Assembly (NCBI RefSeq): GCF_030161415.1
Contig: NZ_BSSU01000003.1
Location: forward strand, 124,001 to 188,000
From: Thalassotalea eurytherma
Lineage (GTDB): Bacteria > Pseudomonadota > Gammaproteobacteria > Enterobacterales > Alteromonadaceae
DNA length: 64,000 bases
Direction: 5' to 3'
Made by a program: the position numbers and the translations under genes. Positions 54,286-63,626 of this stretch are shown one piece after another; position 1 is the first letter of the stretch; every line of letters begins with the position of its first letter. The notes under the pieces are model-generated. The model saw nothing but the letters and a program-made list of their open reading frames with translations. It made no database searches and was not told where the DNA came from.

Positions 54286-57200
54286 GTGCTGTTTTCTCTT
54301 TTCAAGAACAAGCTGGGTTATTTTTTCTTACTGCAACTATTGTTGTTAGTGTCTTTATCACCCTCCATTTCTGCATCCCCTTTCTCACAAGAATTAAAGT
54401 TTGACCGTTATTCAATGAAAGACGGTTTATCTCAAAGCTTTGTTTACAGTATTGCAGAAGATGAAGAAGGCTTCATATGGATAGCAACTCAAGATGGTTT
54501 AAATAGGTTTGATGGGGAAAGTTTTAAAGACTATAAATCGATTGTGTCAAACCCAAAATCTATTGCAGATAACTTCATACGAAAAGTATTTATCGACTCA
54601 GATAATACACTATGGGTTGGCACAAGTTCAGGACTTAGTCGGTATGATAGAGAGTTAGATCAATTTACTAATTTTTACCATCAAGAAGGAGAAGTAAACT
54701 CTTTAGCTGATGATGTTATTTGGGATATTTTTGAAGATTCATCAAGAAGTTTATGGGTATCAACATCTTTAGGCCTTCATAAATTCAATCAAGAAGAAGG
54801 AAATTTTCAAAGAATTAGAATTCGAGGTTTTGAATCCAAGCTAAGAGAAGTAAAAAAGATCTACCAAGATAAAAAAGAAAACTATTGGTTTGGTACTTTT
54901 GACAATGGTATCTATGTCTCAAATAAAAACTTAACTTATACCTTCGGATTACATGAGTCAAATAATCGCTTCGGTTTATCGGTTGAGGCCAATAGTCTTT
55001 TTGATATTCGTTTTTTTGAAAAGTATTACTGGCTAGCTACAGATATAGGTCTAATAAGATTAAACGACTCAATGACCCAAGCAAAGGCTATCGATTTGAA
55101 TCTATCAAAGTCTGATGCCAATCTAGAAGTAGACAAAACAGTGAGGGCTATAGAAGTTGTCAGTGAAGATCAGTTATGGTTAGGTACTCACGATGGGGTT
55201 ATATTACTTGACGTATACTCTTTTGAGACTTCAAAGCAAAATACAAAGGATAGCTATTACTCTTTAAGTAGCGATAAGGTATATAGCTTATTTCAATCCA
55301 AGTTAGGTAAAGTGTTCATCGGCACAAAAAAAGGGTTGAATGTTTTTAATCCACCTACGAAACTATTTGAACATGTACCAATTAATGAAACTGTTGAAAC
55401 TATTACCGAAACCGATGATGGTAACTTATGGTTTATTACTGTAGGACGTGGATTACAACTTTTAAGTGAAGATGGGGTGATACAACTTCCTTTTCATTTT
55501 GCTAACAATGTTAATTATTTGACTCCATCTACTAACAATACGTTACTTGCTCTTACAAATGATAATGAAGTATACCAAATTGATAGCCAATCTTTATCTT
55601 ATAAATTATTGTCCAAAATAGATATTGATCTATATACGTCCCATTTTAATTTTTTAACAGATAAACAAAATAAACTCTGGTTTACAAATACTCAAAAAAG
55701 CTTAGTCGCGTTAGATCTAAATACTTCTGCTCAGGTAAATCTGTCCGATATTGACAATATAGTAGCAATTGATATTTATGAAAATAGTATTTGGTTACTA
55801 TCCGAACAAGGTGTTTATGAGTATACACCTAACATATCTGAATTGAAGAAATTCGATCTCCCAGAAGAGTTGTCTCCTTACATTGAAATTTCAGAATCAA
55901 TAAAAATTTCAAAATCTTGGATTTGGTTAACAAGTCAATCAAATGGGTTAATAGCAATTAATAGAGGTTCGAAAGTAGCCAATATTATAAATACTGAACT
56001 AGGTCTTATAAATGACACCATAAATTCTATTGAAATTGATCAATCTGAAAATGCATGGCTTACAACTACGAAAGGTGTTTCTGTAGTAAACTCAAAAACA
56101 TCCTCAGTTCAAAATTTTTATAATGATTTCAAACTAGAATCAAATGAGCCAATTTTGTCATCTGCGGAGTTAACAAATGATAATTTCCTTTATTATGGAG
56201 GAACCGATGGAATCCACAGAGTTGATATAGATAAAGCTCTAAACCTAAAAAAAGAAATAAACGAGCCAATTCTAACTAATTTAAAAGTGCTCAATAAAAA
56301 TATATCACCGACAAAAAACAATAAATCGATTCTTAAGTCACAATTAAGTCAAACAGATTTATTTACATTAAGCCACGCTGACTCTCCTTTTTCGATAGAG
56401 TTTGTTTCTCCTAATGCCAGCTTAAATGGGCAACTCGGTTACAAATATAGATTAACAGGGCTAGACAGTAACTGGATAGAAACAGACACTAATAACAAGC
56501 GAGCGACTTATACGAATCTTAGTGCTGGTTTATACACATTTGAAGTCCAAGCTTTTGACAAGTACCATCCAGAAATTAGAAAATCAAAAACCATTAAAAT
56601 CAATATTTTACCGCCTTGGTGGTTATCAAGCACTGCAATTTTTGCATACGTACTTATGATAATGGCTATCGTTGCGTACTTTATCCAACAAGGTCGATAT
56701 AAAAGGCAGTACAACTTACAAATCAAGAAGAGTGAGGAAAGGCTTAAACTATCGTTATGGGGTAGCGGTGATGAAATGTGGGATTGGAATATTTCCACAG
56801 GAAAAATTTATCGCTCAAATATTTGGGGGATTCTGGAATTCCCGCAAGATGGTCGAAGAAATTTAGGTACTGAACAAACAAATATTCATCCGCAAGATAT
56901 ACCGCGTGTTAGAGAAGCATTAAACGAGCATTTTGAAGACGACTCTACTCACTTCGAAGCAACCTACCGGGTAAAAGGCAAAAACGAAAAATGGATGTGG
57001 ATTCTCGATCGAGGCAAGATTGTAGAAAGAGACAAGTCTAACGAACCTACCCGTATGACGGGTACGCTCAAAGATATCAGTCACATTAAAACGGCGGAAG
57101 AGCGATTAAAACTTTTTGCAAAATGTATTGAGAATATCTCTGATGCGGTGATCATCTATGATCGTCAATTTATTACCGTCGACGTAAATAAGGCTTATCA

Positions 57201-58779
57201 AAAGATAACCGGGATTAATCGCCAATCAATGCTTGGTAAGTCGATGAAGTTCACTCGCTATTCAGAAACCTTTAATCAGAATGTTAAAAAACACCTGATC
57301 ACTAAAGGAAGTTGGCATGGCGAAATTGAAAGTATACGCGCGGATAAAGAGCTTTACTTAACTGATCTAAACATTGATGTGATTCGTGACGAAAACAACA
57401 ACATCTCACACTTTGTTGGTGTATTTTCAGATATTACTCAACGCAAGAAAACTGAAGCGGAACTGAGAAAGCTAGCAAACTCAGATACCCTAACAGGCTT
57501 GCCTAACAGATCATATTTCCAAGCCAATCAAGCCAAGCTTGTTAACAATAAAATCCCTCATGCGCTACTGGTATTCGATTTAGATAACTTTAAAAAAATT
57601 AATGACTCTATGGGCCATGAGGTTGGCGACGTACTTTTATGTAAAGTTGCCGATAGAATGTTAAATGTAGGCCGCAAACAAGATTCAGTTTATCGTTTAG
57701 GTGGTGATGAGTTTAGTTTAATTATTGAAAATACAAATGATATTCACACGATTACGACCATCGCTAAAGATATCCTCAAAACCATTGCTCAACCTTTAAA
57801 ATTAAAAAGCCAAGAATTGGTGTTATACAGCAGTATTGGTATTGTGTTATTCCCTGAAGATGGTGCCTCACCACAAGAACTCCTAAAAAACGCCGATACC
57901 GCGATGTATCACGCAAAAGATCAAGGCGGTAACAAATACCAGTTCTTCAGTGAATCAATGAACAAACAAGCAGTAAAACGTCTTCAAATAGAAAACTTAA
58001 TCCGCCATGGCCTAAAAGAAGACTTCTTCTCTGTATTTTTCCAACCTAAAATAGAAATCAGCACGGGTAAAATTTCAGGTATGGAGGCGTTAGTGCGCTT
58101 TGAAACGCCAACTAAAGGTATTATTAGTCCAGGTGTTTTTATCCCTGTTTCAGAAGAAACCGGTCAGATCATCGATATCGGTGAGGTAGTTTTAAGAAAG
58201 TCGTGCGTCGCGACCAAGAAGTGGGTTGAGGCTGGTCTATTTAAAGGTCGTATTGCTGTAAACCTATCGGCTGTTCAATTTACACAGCCAAACCTAGTTA
58301 AAATGATCAGTGATATATTAGATGAAACCGGCTTAGAAGCTAAGTACCTAGAGCTAGAGATTACCGAGGGTACTGTTATGGACTCTCCGCAAGAAGCAAT
58401 TGATACCATGCTGCAGATTCGAGCCATGGGTATTCATTTATCGCTTGATGACTTTGGTACAGGCTACTCATCTTTGGCTTACCTTAAAAAGTTCCCACTT
58501 AATACACTTAAAATAGACAAAGCATTTGTTGATGATATTGAGTTATCTGACCAAGGCCGGAATATGGTGGCGACCATTGTAACGATCGCTCATAACTTAG
58601 GTATGAATGTTGTGGCTGAAGGGGTGGAAACAGAGCCTCAGTTAAGCTTTTTAGCTGGATTACGCTGTGAGCAAATGCAGGGCTACCTTTATAGTAAACC
58701 ACTGTCAGAAAAAGACTTTCAAAACTACCTTGTTTCTTACCGTATCACAGACAAATCAACTAAGTTTATCACGCCATAA
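54286..58779 (+). CDS. Beta-propeller/Y_Y_Y membrane sensor with PAS-GGDEF-EAL output
   Basis: A 1497-residue sensor. A signal peptide (about residues 1-31) leads to an outside region of two seven-bladed propellers made of Reg_prop repeats (DGLSQSFVYSIAEDEEGFIWIATQDG is the first, written in part), then a Y_Y_Y domain (about 690-770), a membrane helix near 778-800, two PAS/PAC domains (about 815-935 and 937-1060), a GGDEF domain (GGDEF near 1140, with an RKQD I-site) and an EAL domain (EAL near 1266; DDFGTGYSS intact). Both catalytic motifs look active. It starts with GTG 54286 and AGGTAG upstream. The 5' propeller part is visibly more AT-rich than the 3' part. Hybrid propeller kinases are known for sugars; here output is c-di-GMP. 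Monocistronic. Confidence 0.93.
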   Translation: MLFSLFKNKLGYFFLLQLLLLVSLSPSISASPFSQELKFDRYSMKDGLSQSFVYSIAEDEEGFIWIATQDGLNRFDGESFKDYKSIVSNPKSIADNFIRKVFIDSDNTLWVGTSSGLSRYDRELDQFTNFYHQEGEVNSLADDVIWDIFEDSSRSLWVSTSLGLHKFNQEEGNFQRIRIRGFESKLREVKKIYQDKKENYWFGTFDNGIYVSNKNLTYTFGLHESNNRFGLSVEANSLFDIRFFEKYYWLATDIGLIRLNDSMTQAKAIDLNLSKSDANLEVDKTVRAIEVVSEDQLWLGTHDGVILLDVYSFETSKQNTKDSYYSLSSDKVYSLFQSKLGKVFIGTKKGLNVFNPPTKLFEHVPINETVETITETDDGNLWFITVGRGLQLLSEDGVIQLPFHFANNVNYLTPSTNNTLLALTNDNEVYQIDSQSLSYKLLSKIDIDLYTSHFNFLTDKQNKLWFTNTQKSLVALDLNTSAQVNLSDIDNIVAIDIYENSIWLLSEQGVYEYTPNISELKKFDLPEELSPYIEISESIKISKSWIWLTSQSNGLIAINRGSKVANIINTELGLINDTINSIEIDQSENAWLTTTKGVSVVNSKTSSVQNFYNDFKLESNEPILSSAELTNDNFLYYGGTDGIHRVDIDKALNLKKEINEPILTNLKVLNKNISPTKNNKSILKSQLSQTDLFTLSHADSPFSIEFVSPNASLNGQLGYKYRLTGLDSNWIETDTNNKRATYTNLSAGLYTFEVQAFDKYHPEIRKSKTIKINILPPWWLSSTAIFAYVLMIMAIVAYFIQQGRYKRQYNLQIKKSEERLKLSLWGSGDEMWDWNISTGKIYRSNIWGILEFPQDGRRNLGTEQTNIHPQDIPRVREALNEHFEDDSTHFEATYRVKGKNEKWMWILDRGKIVERDKSNEPTRMTGTLKDISHIKTAEERLKLFAKCIENISDAVIIYDRQFITVDVNKAYQKITGINRQSMLGKSMKFTRYSETFNQNVKKHLITKGSWHGEIESIRADKELYLTDLNIDVIRDENNNISHFVGVFSDITQRKKTEAELRKLANSDTLTGLPNRSYFQANQAKLVNNKIPHALLVFDLDNFKKINDSMGHEVGDVLLCKVADRMLNVGRKQDSVYRLGGDEFSLIIENTNDIHTITTIAKDILKTIAQPLKLKSQELVLYSSIGIVLFPEDGASPQELLKNADTAMYHAKDQGGNKYQFFSESMNKQAVKRLQIENLIRHGLKEDFFSVFFQPKIEISTGKISGMEALVRFETPTKGIISPGVFIPVSEETGQIIDIGEVVLRKSCVATKKWVEAGLFKGRIAVNLSAVQFTQPNLVKMISDILDETGLEAKYLELEITEGTVMDSPQEAIDTMLQIRAMGIHLSLDDFGTGYSSLAYLKKFPLNTLKIDKAFVDDIELSDQGRNMVATIVTIAHNLGMNVVAEGVETEPQLSFLAGLRCEQMQGYLYSKPLSEKDFQNYLVSYRITDKSTKFITP

Positions 58780-58866
58780 AGAGGACCAGGTATCTAACTT
58801 GGTTCTCCCTAAATACTACGTTCAAAATGTTTTCCTCAGCGTTATCAAAGTAACTCGTACACAACC

Positions 58867-58902
58867 AGCCAATTTTATACGACGACATAAAATTGGCTTT
58901 TT
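58867..58902 (+). terminator. Terminator after the sensor gene
   Basis: Perfect 12-base arms AGCCAATTTTAT and ATAAAATTGGCT with an eight-base loop, followed by T residues. The surrounding 255-base gap holds this and the promoter below, and no gene. Confidence 0.88.
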
Positions 58903-58978
58903 AAATCGCAACGCTAAAATTTATATAAATATTTTTTGACACACCCTTGTAACCCAATAAAAACAAGCCATTAACACT

Positions 58979-58995
58979 TTGGCACTATTTATGCT
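58979..58995 (+). promoter_or_regulatory. Candidate sigma54 (RpoN) promoter
   Basis: TTGGCAC at 58979-58985 and ATGCT at 58991-58995 give the required GG-N10-GC spacing (consensus TTGGCACG-N4-TTGCA). The predicted start is about 30 bases before the repeat-peptide ATG. Chance matches of this length occur, so confidence is moderate. Confidence 0.5.
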
Positions 58996-59034
58996 TTCTA
59001 ATAATTGATTTTCAATTAATAGGGAAAAATAAAA

Positions 59035-59313
59035 ATGATCAGTTCAATTGTTTTAGCACTAGGGTTGGCAACTTCACCAGTGACAGATTCAGCTCCACAA
59101 GCAGCAGTAGACACTCAAGCATCAGATGAGCAGGTCCGCGTTGGTCGAACTAAAGTTCGTATAGCTAACGATTATCTAGAAGCAGGTCGAACTAAAGTTC
59201 GTATTGCTAACGATTACGTAGAAGCGGGTCGCACAAAAGTTAGAATTGAAGAAGATTACCAAGAAGCTGGCCGAACTAAGGTTCGTATCGGTCGTACGAA
59301 AGTTCGTATTTAA
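59035..59313 (+). CDS. Exported tandem-repeat peptide with GRTKVRI units
   Basis: A 92-residue protein of unknown family. A hydrophobic start (MISSIVLALGLATSPVTDSA, cleavage likely near residue 20-25) is followed by a short acidic stretch and then a 14-residue tandem repeat: GRTKVRI-ANDYLEA, GRTKVRI-ANDYVEA, GRTKVRI-EEDYQEA, then GRTKVRI twice. Each unit is two heptads, one strongly basic and one acidic, and the last acidic heptad is absent. AGGGAAAAATAAAA is a good ribosome-binding site. A sigma54-like promoter precedes it and a 34-residue gene follows after 29 bases. It resembles no family I know; a secreted or membrane-bound structural or antimicrobial-type peptide is conceivable but unsupported. 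Confidence 0.72.
   Translation: MISSIVLALGLATSPVTDSAPQAAVDTQASDEQVRVGRTKVRIANDYLEAGRTKVRIANDYVEAGRTKVRIEEDYQEAGRTKVRIGRTKVRI
59143..59310 (+). repeat. 42-base tandem repeat within the exported peptide gene
   Basis: Three 42-base units start at 59143, 59185 and 59227, then two 21-base half-units at 59269 and 59290. Units 1 and 2 agree at 38 of 42 bases; unit 3 is diverged at DNA but kept at protein level. The basic half contains CGAAC-TAAA-GTTCG, so the mRNA can form a small hairpin in most units. Confidence 0.9.
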
Positions 59314-59342
59314 TTTAAATTAAAAATCAAGCAGGTAGTATT

Positions 59343-59447
59343 ATGATTAAATTTATTAAAAGCTTATTTGTTGAAGAGATCAGTGAAAACCCGATCGCTG
59401 CACGCATTGAAATCAAAGAAGTATCAGCAAACACTTGGTGGAGCTAG
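59343..59447 (+). CDS. 34-residue micropeptide ending in Trp-Trp-Ser
   Basis: A short frame with AGGTAG four bases before ATG 59343. It begins MIKFIKSLFVEEISENP, an amphipathic basic/hydrophobic helix, and ends KEVSANTWWS. It follows the repeat peptide by 29 bases on the same strand with no terminator, so the two are likely one transcript. The frame is too short for a confident call, but the ribosome-binding site, operonic position and charged, non-random composition support it. Function unknown; no modifying enzyme is adjacent. Confidence 0.55.
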   Translation: MIKFIKSLFVEEISENPIAARIEIKEVSANTWWS

Positions 59448-59453
59448 TACTTC

Positions 59454-59484
59454 TAGCTAAATGACCTAACTCTCCATTTAGCTA
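59454..59484 (+). terminator. Hairpin after the micropeptide gene
   Basis: TAGCTAAAT and ATTTAGCTA form a perfect nine-base stem with a 13-base loop seven bases after the stop. There is no T-tract, so it may be an mRNA 3'-end stabiliser more than an intrinsic terminator. Confidence 0.4.
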
Positions 59485-59555
59485 CCAAAATCAAAATCTA
59501 GATACGCTACACGGACGTTAGCGCCTATTTTAAAAGGAATTAATGCAATCCCATT

Positions 59556-59756
59556 CTACGCATTAAACAATAACGCAGACATACCATACTGGCGATATAG
59601 CTTCATACGCTTTTGCATGTTAAACATTGGTAACATCAATGGCCCAAACAGTAATCCTGCAAACGCCCAGCGCTTTTTCCCTAAACCACTACAGACCGCT
59701 TGAACATAAAAATAGCAGGCACTTAACATACTAATTAAGATAATAAGTAACAACAT
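59556..59756 (-). CDS. Small membrane protein of unknown function
   Basis: A 66-residue protein with two hydrophobic segments: LLLIILISMLSACYFYVQAV (residues 2-21) and WAFAGLLFGPLMLPMF (30-45), separated by the basic GLGKKR and followed by a basic tail with QKRMKLYRQYG. It looks like a small integral membrane protein. ATG 59756 has only a weak TAGAAG site. It lies convergent to the micropeptide gene and upstream of fadJ on the same strand. No family recognised. Confidence 0.6.
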   Translation of the reverse strand: MLLLIILISMLSACYFYVQAVCSGLGKKRWAFAGLLFGPLMLPMFNMQKRMKLYRQYGMSALLFNA

Positions 59757-59847
59757 AACTTCTACTTGAAAATAAAATTAGAGCAACAACTCTACAAAAA
59801 GTAAAAGCATGATACCAAAAGCATAATGCGATTAAAAGTTAGCCAAT

Positions 59848-59876
59848 AAAAAAGAGGCAAAATTTGCCTCTTTTTC
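59848..59876. terminator. Terminator of fadIJ
   Basis: AAAAAGAGGCAAA and TTTGCCTCTTTTT pair perfectly around a two-base centre, about 50 bases after the fadJ stop on the minus strand; T-rich in both directions. Confidence 0.88.
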
Positions 59877-59926
59877 AATCAACGGTTGCCGTATGGCAAA
59901 ATTTTTCCGCCTATTTTAAGTCATGA

Positions 59927-62056
59927 TTAGTAGTACGTACGACCTTCATCAGCCATCTTAACCAAGGCATCACATGGTTTGAATCGTTCACCATGTTCTT
60001 TTGCCCATTGATTCAACTGATTTACCACATTACTCGCGCCTACACTATCGATATATCGGTATGGCCCACCTAGGAATGGAGGGAAACCAATACCAAATAT
60101 TGCGCCAATGTCACCATCTCTGGCGTTACGTACAATACTCTCATCTAAACAACGAGCTGCTTCATTTAACATCATGTAAACGCAACGTTTAGCGATATCA
60201 AGCTCATTCAATTTACCTTGTGGCTGCACACCTAATAAACCGTAGATAGATTCATCAACTTGCTTACCTTTCTTACCAGTACCGTATTGATAAAATCCTT
60301 TTTTAGCTTTTTTACCTAATCGGCCATCGGCAATCAACTTATCAAATGCTGCTGGCGGCGCAAAACGCTCACCTAATTCAGCTTGCAAGATAGGACCTAT
60401 CTTAGAGCCAACATCAATACCTACTTCATCAAGTAACTGCATTGGCCCTACAGGGAATCCAAACTTAACGAGTGCTTTATCTAACTTTTCAACAGGTTCA
60501 CCGGCTAGCAATAACATGGCCGCTTCGTTCATATAAGGCGCTAAAATACGGTTAACATAGAAGCCCGCCTTGTCTTTAACGACAATAGGCGTTTTACCTT
60601 GTTTTTTAGCAAAGGCAACCGTTGTTGAAATCGTTTCGTCGCTTGTAGTGTCATGGGCAATAATTTCCGCCAGCGGCATTTTGTCTACTGGTGAAAAATA
60701 ATGTAAACCAATGACATTTTCTGGTCGTTTTGCGTTCGCAGCAATTTGCCCAATCGGCAAGCTTGACGTATTACTTGCAAAAATTGTAGATTCTTTACAG
60801 TTCTCTTCTACATCAGCTACCATTTTTTGCTTGAGCGATAAATCTTCGAAGACAGCCTCTACAATAATATCTGTATTGTTCAAACCTGAATAATCCAACG
60901 TACCAGTAATTCTGGCCATTTGCTGCTGCATTTCGCTGTGGCGCATAAAACGACGCTTAACCTTCTTATTCAGAATATCAAAGCTATATTTTAAAGCGTT
61001 GCTAATACCGGTATGGTTAATATCTTTTATACGAACAGGTAATTTAGCCTTCGTTGCAGTTACAAATGCAATACCACCACCCATTAAGCCACCACCAAGC
61101 ACACCAGCTTGAGAGATTTTAGCAGGTTCAATACCTTCTACACCCTGCTCCTTCTTCATTTCAGTTGTAGCAAAAAAGATATTGCGAAGTTGCTCTGACT
61201 CGGCAGTCATAACAAGCTCAGAAAAGTTATTAGCTTCTACTTGAAACCCTTTTGCTGGAGATTGTTCAACACCCGCGCGAATACATTCAATAATTTTTAA
61301 TGGCGCAGGATAGTTACCTTTAGTTTTTGATAAAACCGTTTTCTTTGCTTGGTCAAATACAACCTTTCGACCTAACGCATTGCCTTCTAACACTTTATCC
61401 ATAAATGACATTTTACGTGCTTTAGGTTTAACCTTGCCCGTTTCTATCATTTCTTCAGCCGTACGAATCAAAACTGACTCAGGTACAACGTCATTAACAA
61501 TGCCAGCTTTCAATGCTTGTTTCGCTCGAAGCTGCTTACCGGTAAGCATCATATCTAATGCTTTTTGAATACCGACAAGTTTTGGTAAGCGCTGAGTGCC
61601 GCCACCGCCAGGTAATAAACCTAGCTGCACTTCAGGCAAGCCCATCACTGTTTTAGTGCTATCAGAAGCAACACGACCATGACACGCTAACGCTAGCTCT
61701 AGTCCGCCGCCTAAACATGCGCCATGAACAGCAGCGACAATAGGAATGTGAAGGTTCACTAACTGATCAAAAATCGCATGGCCTTGCAATGCGATCTCTA
61801 AAACTTCTTCTTTAGATTCGCAACCTGCAAGCATATTTACATCAGCGCCAGCAACAAATGAGTCCGCTTTACCGCTAACTAAAACAATACCTTTGAGCGA
61901 TGTATCGCTTTTAATATCAGCCAATACTTGCGTGATTTCATCACCAAACTCAGCTTTTAATGTGTTCATCGTATCGCCTTTTACATCCATTACTAGATGA
62001 GCAATACCTGACTCTTGTTTGATTAACTCAAACGCACTTTGTTTTTGTTCTGTCAT
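59927..62056 (-). CDS. fadJ: Fatty-acid oxidation complex alpha subunit FadJ
   Basis: Bifunctional beta-oxidation enzyme. The N-terminal crotonase domain (enoyl-CoA hydratase) has GGGLELALACHGRVA and LPEVQLGLLPGGGGTQRLP with the catalytic Glu residues; the C-terminal 3-hydroxyacyl-CoA dehydrogenase has GVLGGGLMGGGIA and GLHYFSPVDKMPL. Starting at ATG 62056 with GGAG eight bases upstream gives 709 residues, close to E. coli FadJ (714). The ATG overlaps the fadI stop (TAATG), coupling the subunits. FadI next to FadJ, not FadA, indicates the FadIJ type. Confidence 0.96.
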   Translation of the reverse strand: MTEQKQSAFELIKQESGIAHLVMDVKGDTMNTLKAEFGDEITQVLADIKSDTSLKGIVLVSGKADSFVAGADVNMLAGCESKEEVLEIALQGHAIFDQLVNLHIPIVAAVHGACLGGGLELALACHGRVASDSTKTVMGLPEVQLGLLPGGGGTQRLPKLVGIQKALDMMLTGKQLRAKQALKAGIVNDVVPESVLIRTAEEMIETGKVKPKARKMSFMDKVLEGNALGRKVVFDQAKKTVLSKTKGNYPAPLKIIECIRAGVEQSPAKGFQVEANNFSELVMTAESEQLRNIFFATTEMKKEQGVEGIEPAKISQAGVLGGGLMGGGIAFVTATKAKLPVRIKDINHTGISNALKYSFDILNKKVKRRFMRHSEMQQQMARITGTLDYSGLNNTDIIVEAVFEDLSLKQKMVADVEENCKESTIFASNTSSLPIGQIAANAKRPENVIGLHYFSPVDKMPLAEIIAHDTTSDETISTTVAFAKKQGKTPIVVKDKAGFYVNRILAPYMNEAAMLLLAGEPVEKLDKALVKFGFPVGPMQLLDEVGIDVGSKIGPILQAELGERFAPPAAFDKLIADGRLGKKAKKGFYQYGTGKKGKQVDESIYGLLGVQPQGKLNELDIAKRCVYMMLNEAARCLDESIVRNARDGDIGAIFGIGFPPFLGGPYRYIDSVGASNVVNQLNQWAKEHGERFKPCDALVKMADEGRTYY

Positions 62057-63363
62057 TATGCTGTCTCCACAATCATAGCCGCACCTAAACCACCTGCAGC
62101 ACATGCTGTGGTTAAACCAACACCGCCACCACGGCGATTCAATTCATTCAATGTTTGGGTAATCAAACGAGCACCAGTCGCTGCAAATGGGTGACCATAA
62201 GCCAAAGAACCGCCCATAACGTTAAACTTGGTCATATCGATATCACCAATTGCGTTACCTTGTCCGAGCTTTTCGTTAGCGAACTTTTTAGAGCCAAACA
62301 TTTTCATATTTGCTAATGCTTGCGCAGCAAATGCTTCATGCATTTCGATAAGGTCTAAGTCTTTTAATTCCATACCTGCACGTTTCAATGCTAGCGGCGT
62401 AGCGTAGCTAGGACCCATTAGCATATCTTCCCATACATCTACTGCAGCGAATCCAAAGCTCTTAATATAACCAAGCGGTTGATATCCTAACTCTTTAGCG
62501 CGCCCTTCTCTCATCAACAAGATAGCTGCTGCACCATCTGTTAAAGGTGTTGAGTTAGCAGCCGTTACTGAACCATGCTTACGATCAAACACAGGACGAA
62601 GTTTTGCGTAACCTTCCAGAACAGAGTTTTCACGAATACAGTTATCTTTATCGATAAACTGTTTATAAGGCTCTGGGTGAGCCGTCATCACTTCACCATC
62701 TAAATTACCTTTTGCCCAGTTTTCTGTTGCAAGCGTATGTGATCGATGTGCTAAAGCATCTTGGTCAGCGCGAGAAATACCGTGGCTCTTAGCCATTTGC
62801 TCAGCAGTTTGTCCCATTGAAAGGCCGGTAGAGTATTCAGCAACTGCTGGAGGTACAGGTAATAAGTCTTTTAAACCGAGCTGACGAATCAAACCAAATT
62901 TTTGACCAAAGGTTTTGGCTTTAGATAAATCTAATAACGTACGCGCTAGTTTTTTCGATACACCAATAGGCGCAACAGAAGAAGAGTCGGCACCACCAGC
63001 GATACCAACATCAGCAGTACCCGCCATAATCGACTCTGCGATATTTACTGTTGATTGAAAGCTCGTTGCACAGGCGCGAGATACACTGTAAGCATCAGTA
63101 TGAACACTCATGCCAGTACCTAATACTATTTCACGCGCAATATTTGGCGCTTCTGGCATTTGAACTACTTGACCGAAAACCAGTTGGTCTACGATCTTAG
63201 GATCTAAATCATGCTTTTTAATTAATTCGTTAACGACGATTTTACCTAAGTCTACCGCGGGTACACCGTGGTAAGCTGTTGCTTGTTTAGCAAATGGTGT
63301 ACGTAAACCAGCAACAATTGCTATACGCTCACCATTGCGGGTTGTTAATGTATTTTTTGTCAT
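62056..63363 (-). CDS. fadI: 3-ketoacyl-CoA thiolase FadI
   Basis: Thiolase that cleaves 3-ketoacyl-CoA in beta-oxidation and forms a complex with FadJ. The nucleophile Cys is in [12 protein letters not shown], the catalytic His in [11 protein letters not shown] and the second Cys in [30 protein letters not shown] is FadI-specific. ATG 63363 with AAGGA six bases upstream is preferred to ATG 63369, giving 435 residues (E. coli 436). A FadR-like palindrome lies 17-30 bases before it. Confidence 0.96.
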   Translation of the reverse strand: MTKNTLTTRNGERIAIVAGLRTPFAKQATAYHGVPAVDLGKIVVNELIKKHDLDPKIVDQLVFGQVVQMPEAPNIAREIVLGTGMSVHTDAYSVSRACATSFQSTVNIAESIMAGTADVGIAGGADSSSVAPIGVSKKLARTLLDLSKAKTFGQKFGLIRQLGLKDLLPVPPAVAEYSTGLSMGQTAEQMAKSHGISRADQDALAHRSHTLATENWAKGNLDGEVMTAHPEPYKQFIDKDNCIRENSVLEGYAKLRPVFDRKHGSVTAANSTPLTDGAAAILLMREGRAKELGYQPLGYIKSFGFAAVDVWEDMLMGPSYATPLALKRAGMELKDLDLIEMHEAFAAQALANMKMFGSKKFANEKLGQGNAIGDIDMTKFNVMGGSLAYGHPFAATGARLITQTLNELNRRGGGVGLTTACAAGGLGAAMIVETA

Positions 63364-63379
63364 ACTCATTCCTTAATAA

Positions 63380-63394
63380 AGAGGTCTGACCTCT
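63380..63394. promoter_or_regulatory. FadR-like operator upstream of fadIJ
   Basis: AGAGGTC-T-GACCTCT is a perfect 15-base palindrome whose core GGTCTGACC equals the centre of the E. coli FadR site (TGGTCnGACCA). It sits just before the fadI ribosome-binding site, a place where binding would block transcription or initiation. FadR and/or PsrA regulate these genes in gammaproteobacteria. Flanking A/C positions differ from the E. coli consensus. Confidence 0.55.
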
Positions 63395-63626
63395 GTCAAG
63401 ATAGCTTGATTCTACTTAACTGATAGAAATTTTCAATGTTGACTTTATGCTATTGCTAACTATCTGCTAACAAACTTAGCACTCATTACGGTAATTACGC
63501 ATATTTACCTGTAAATTTTATTTACAAAAACAGTAAAAAATATGGTCAAATACTTGTGTTCAATATCTATTGCCCCATATAAAATGGTATGAATGCCATT
63601 AACCCATAATAAGATGTAAAAAATAT

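Noticed and set aside
56508-56798. Minus-strand frame inside the giant sensor
   Set aside because: Shadow of the coding strand around the membrane helix, hydrophobic only because it complements it.
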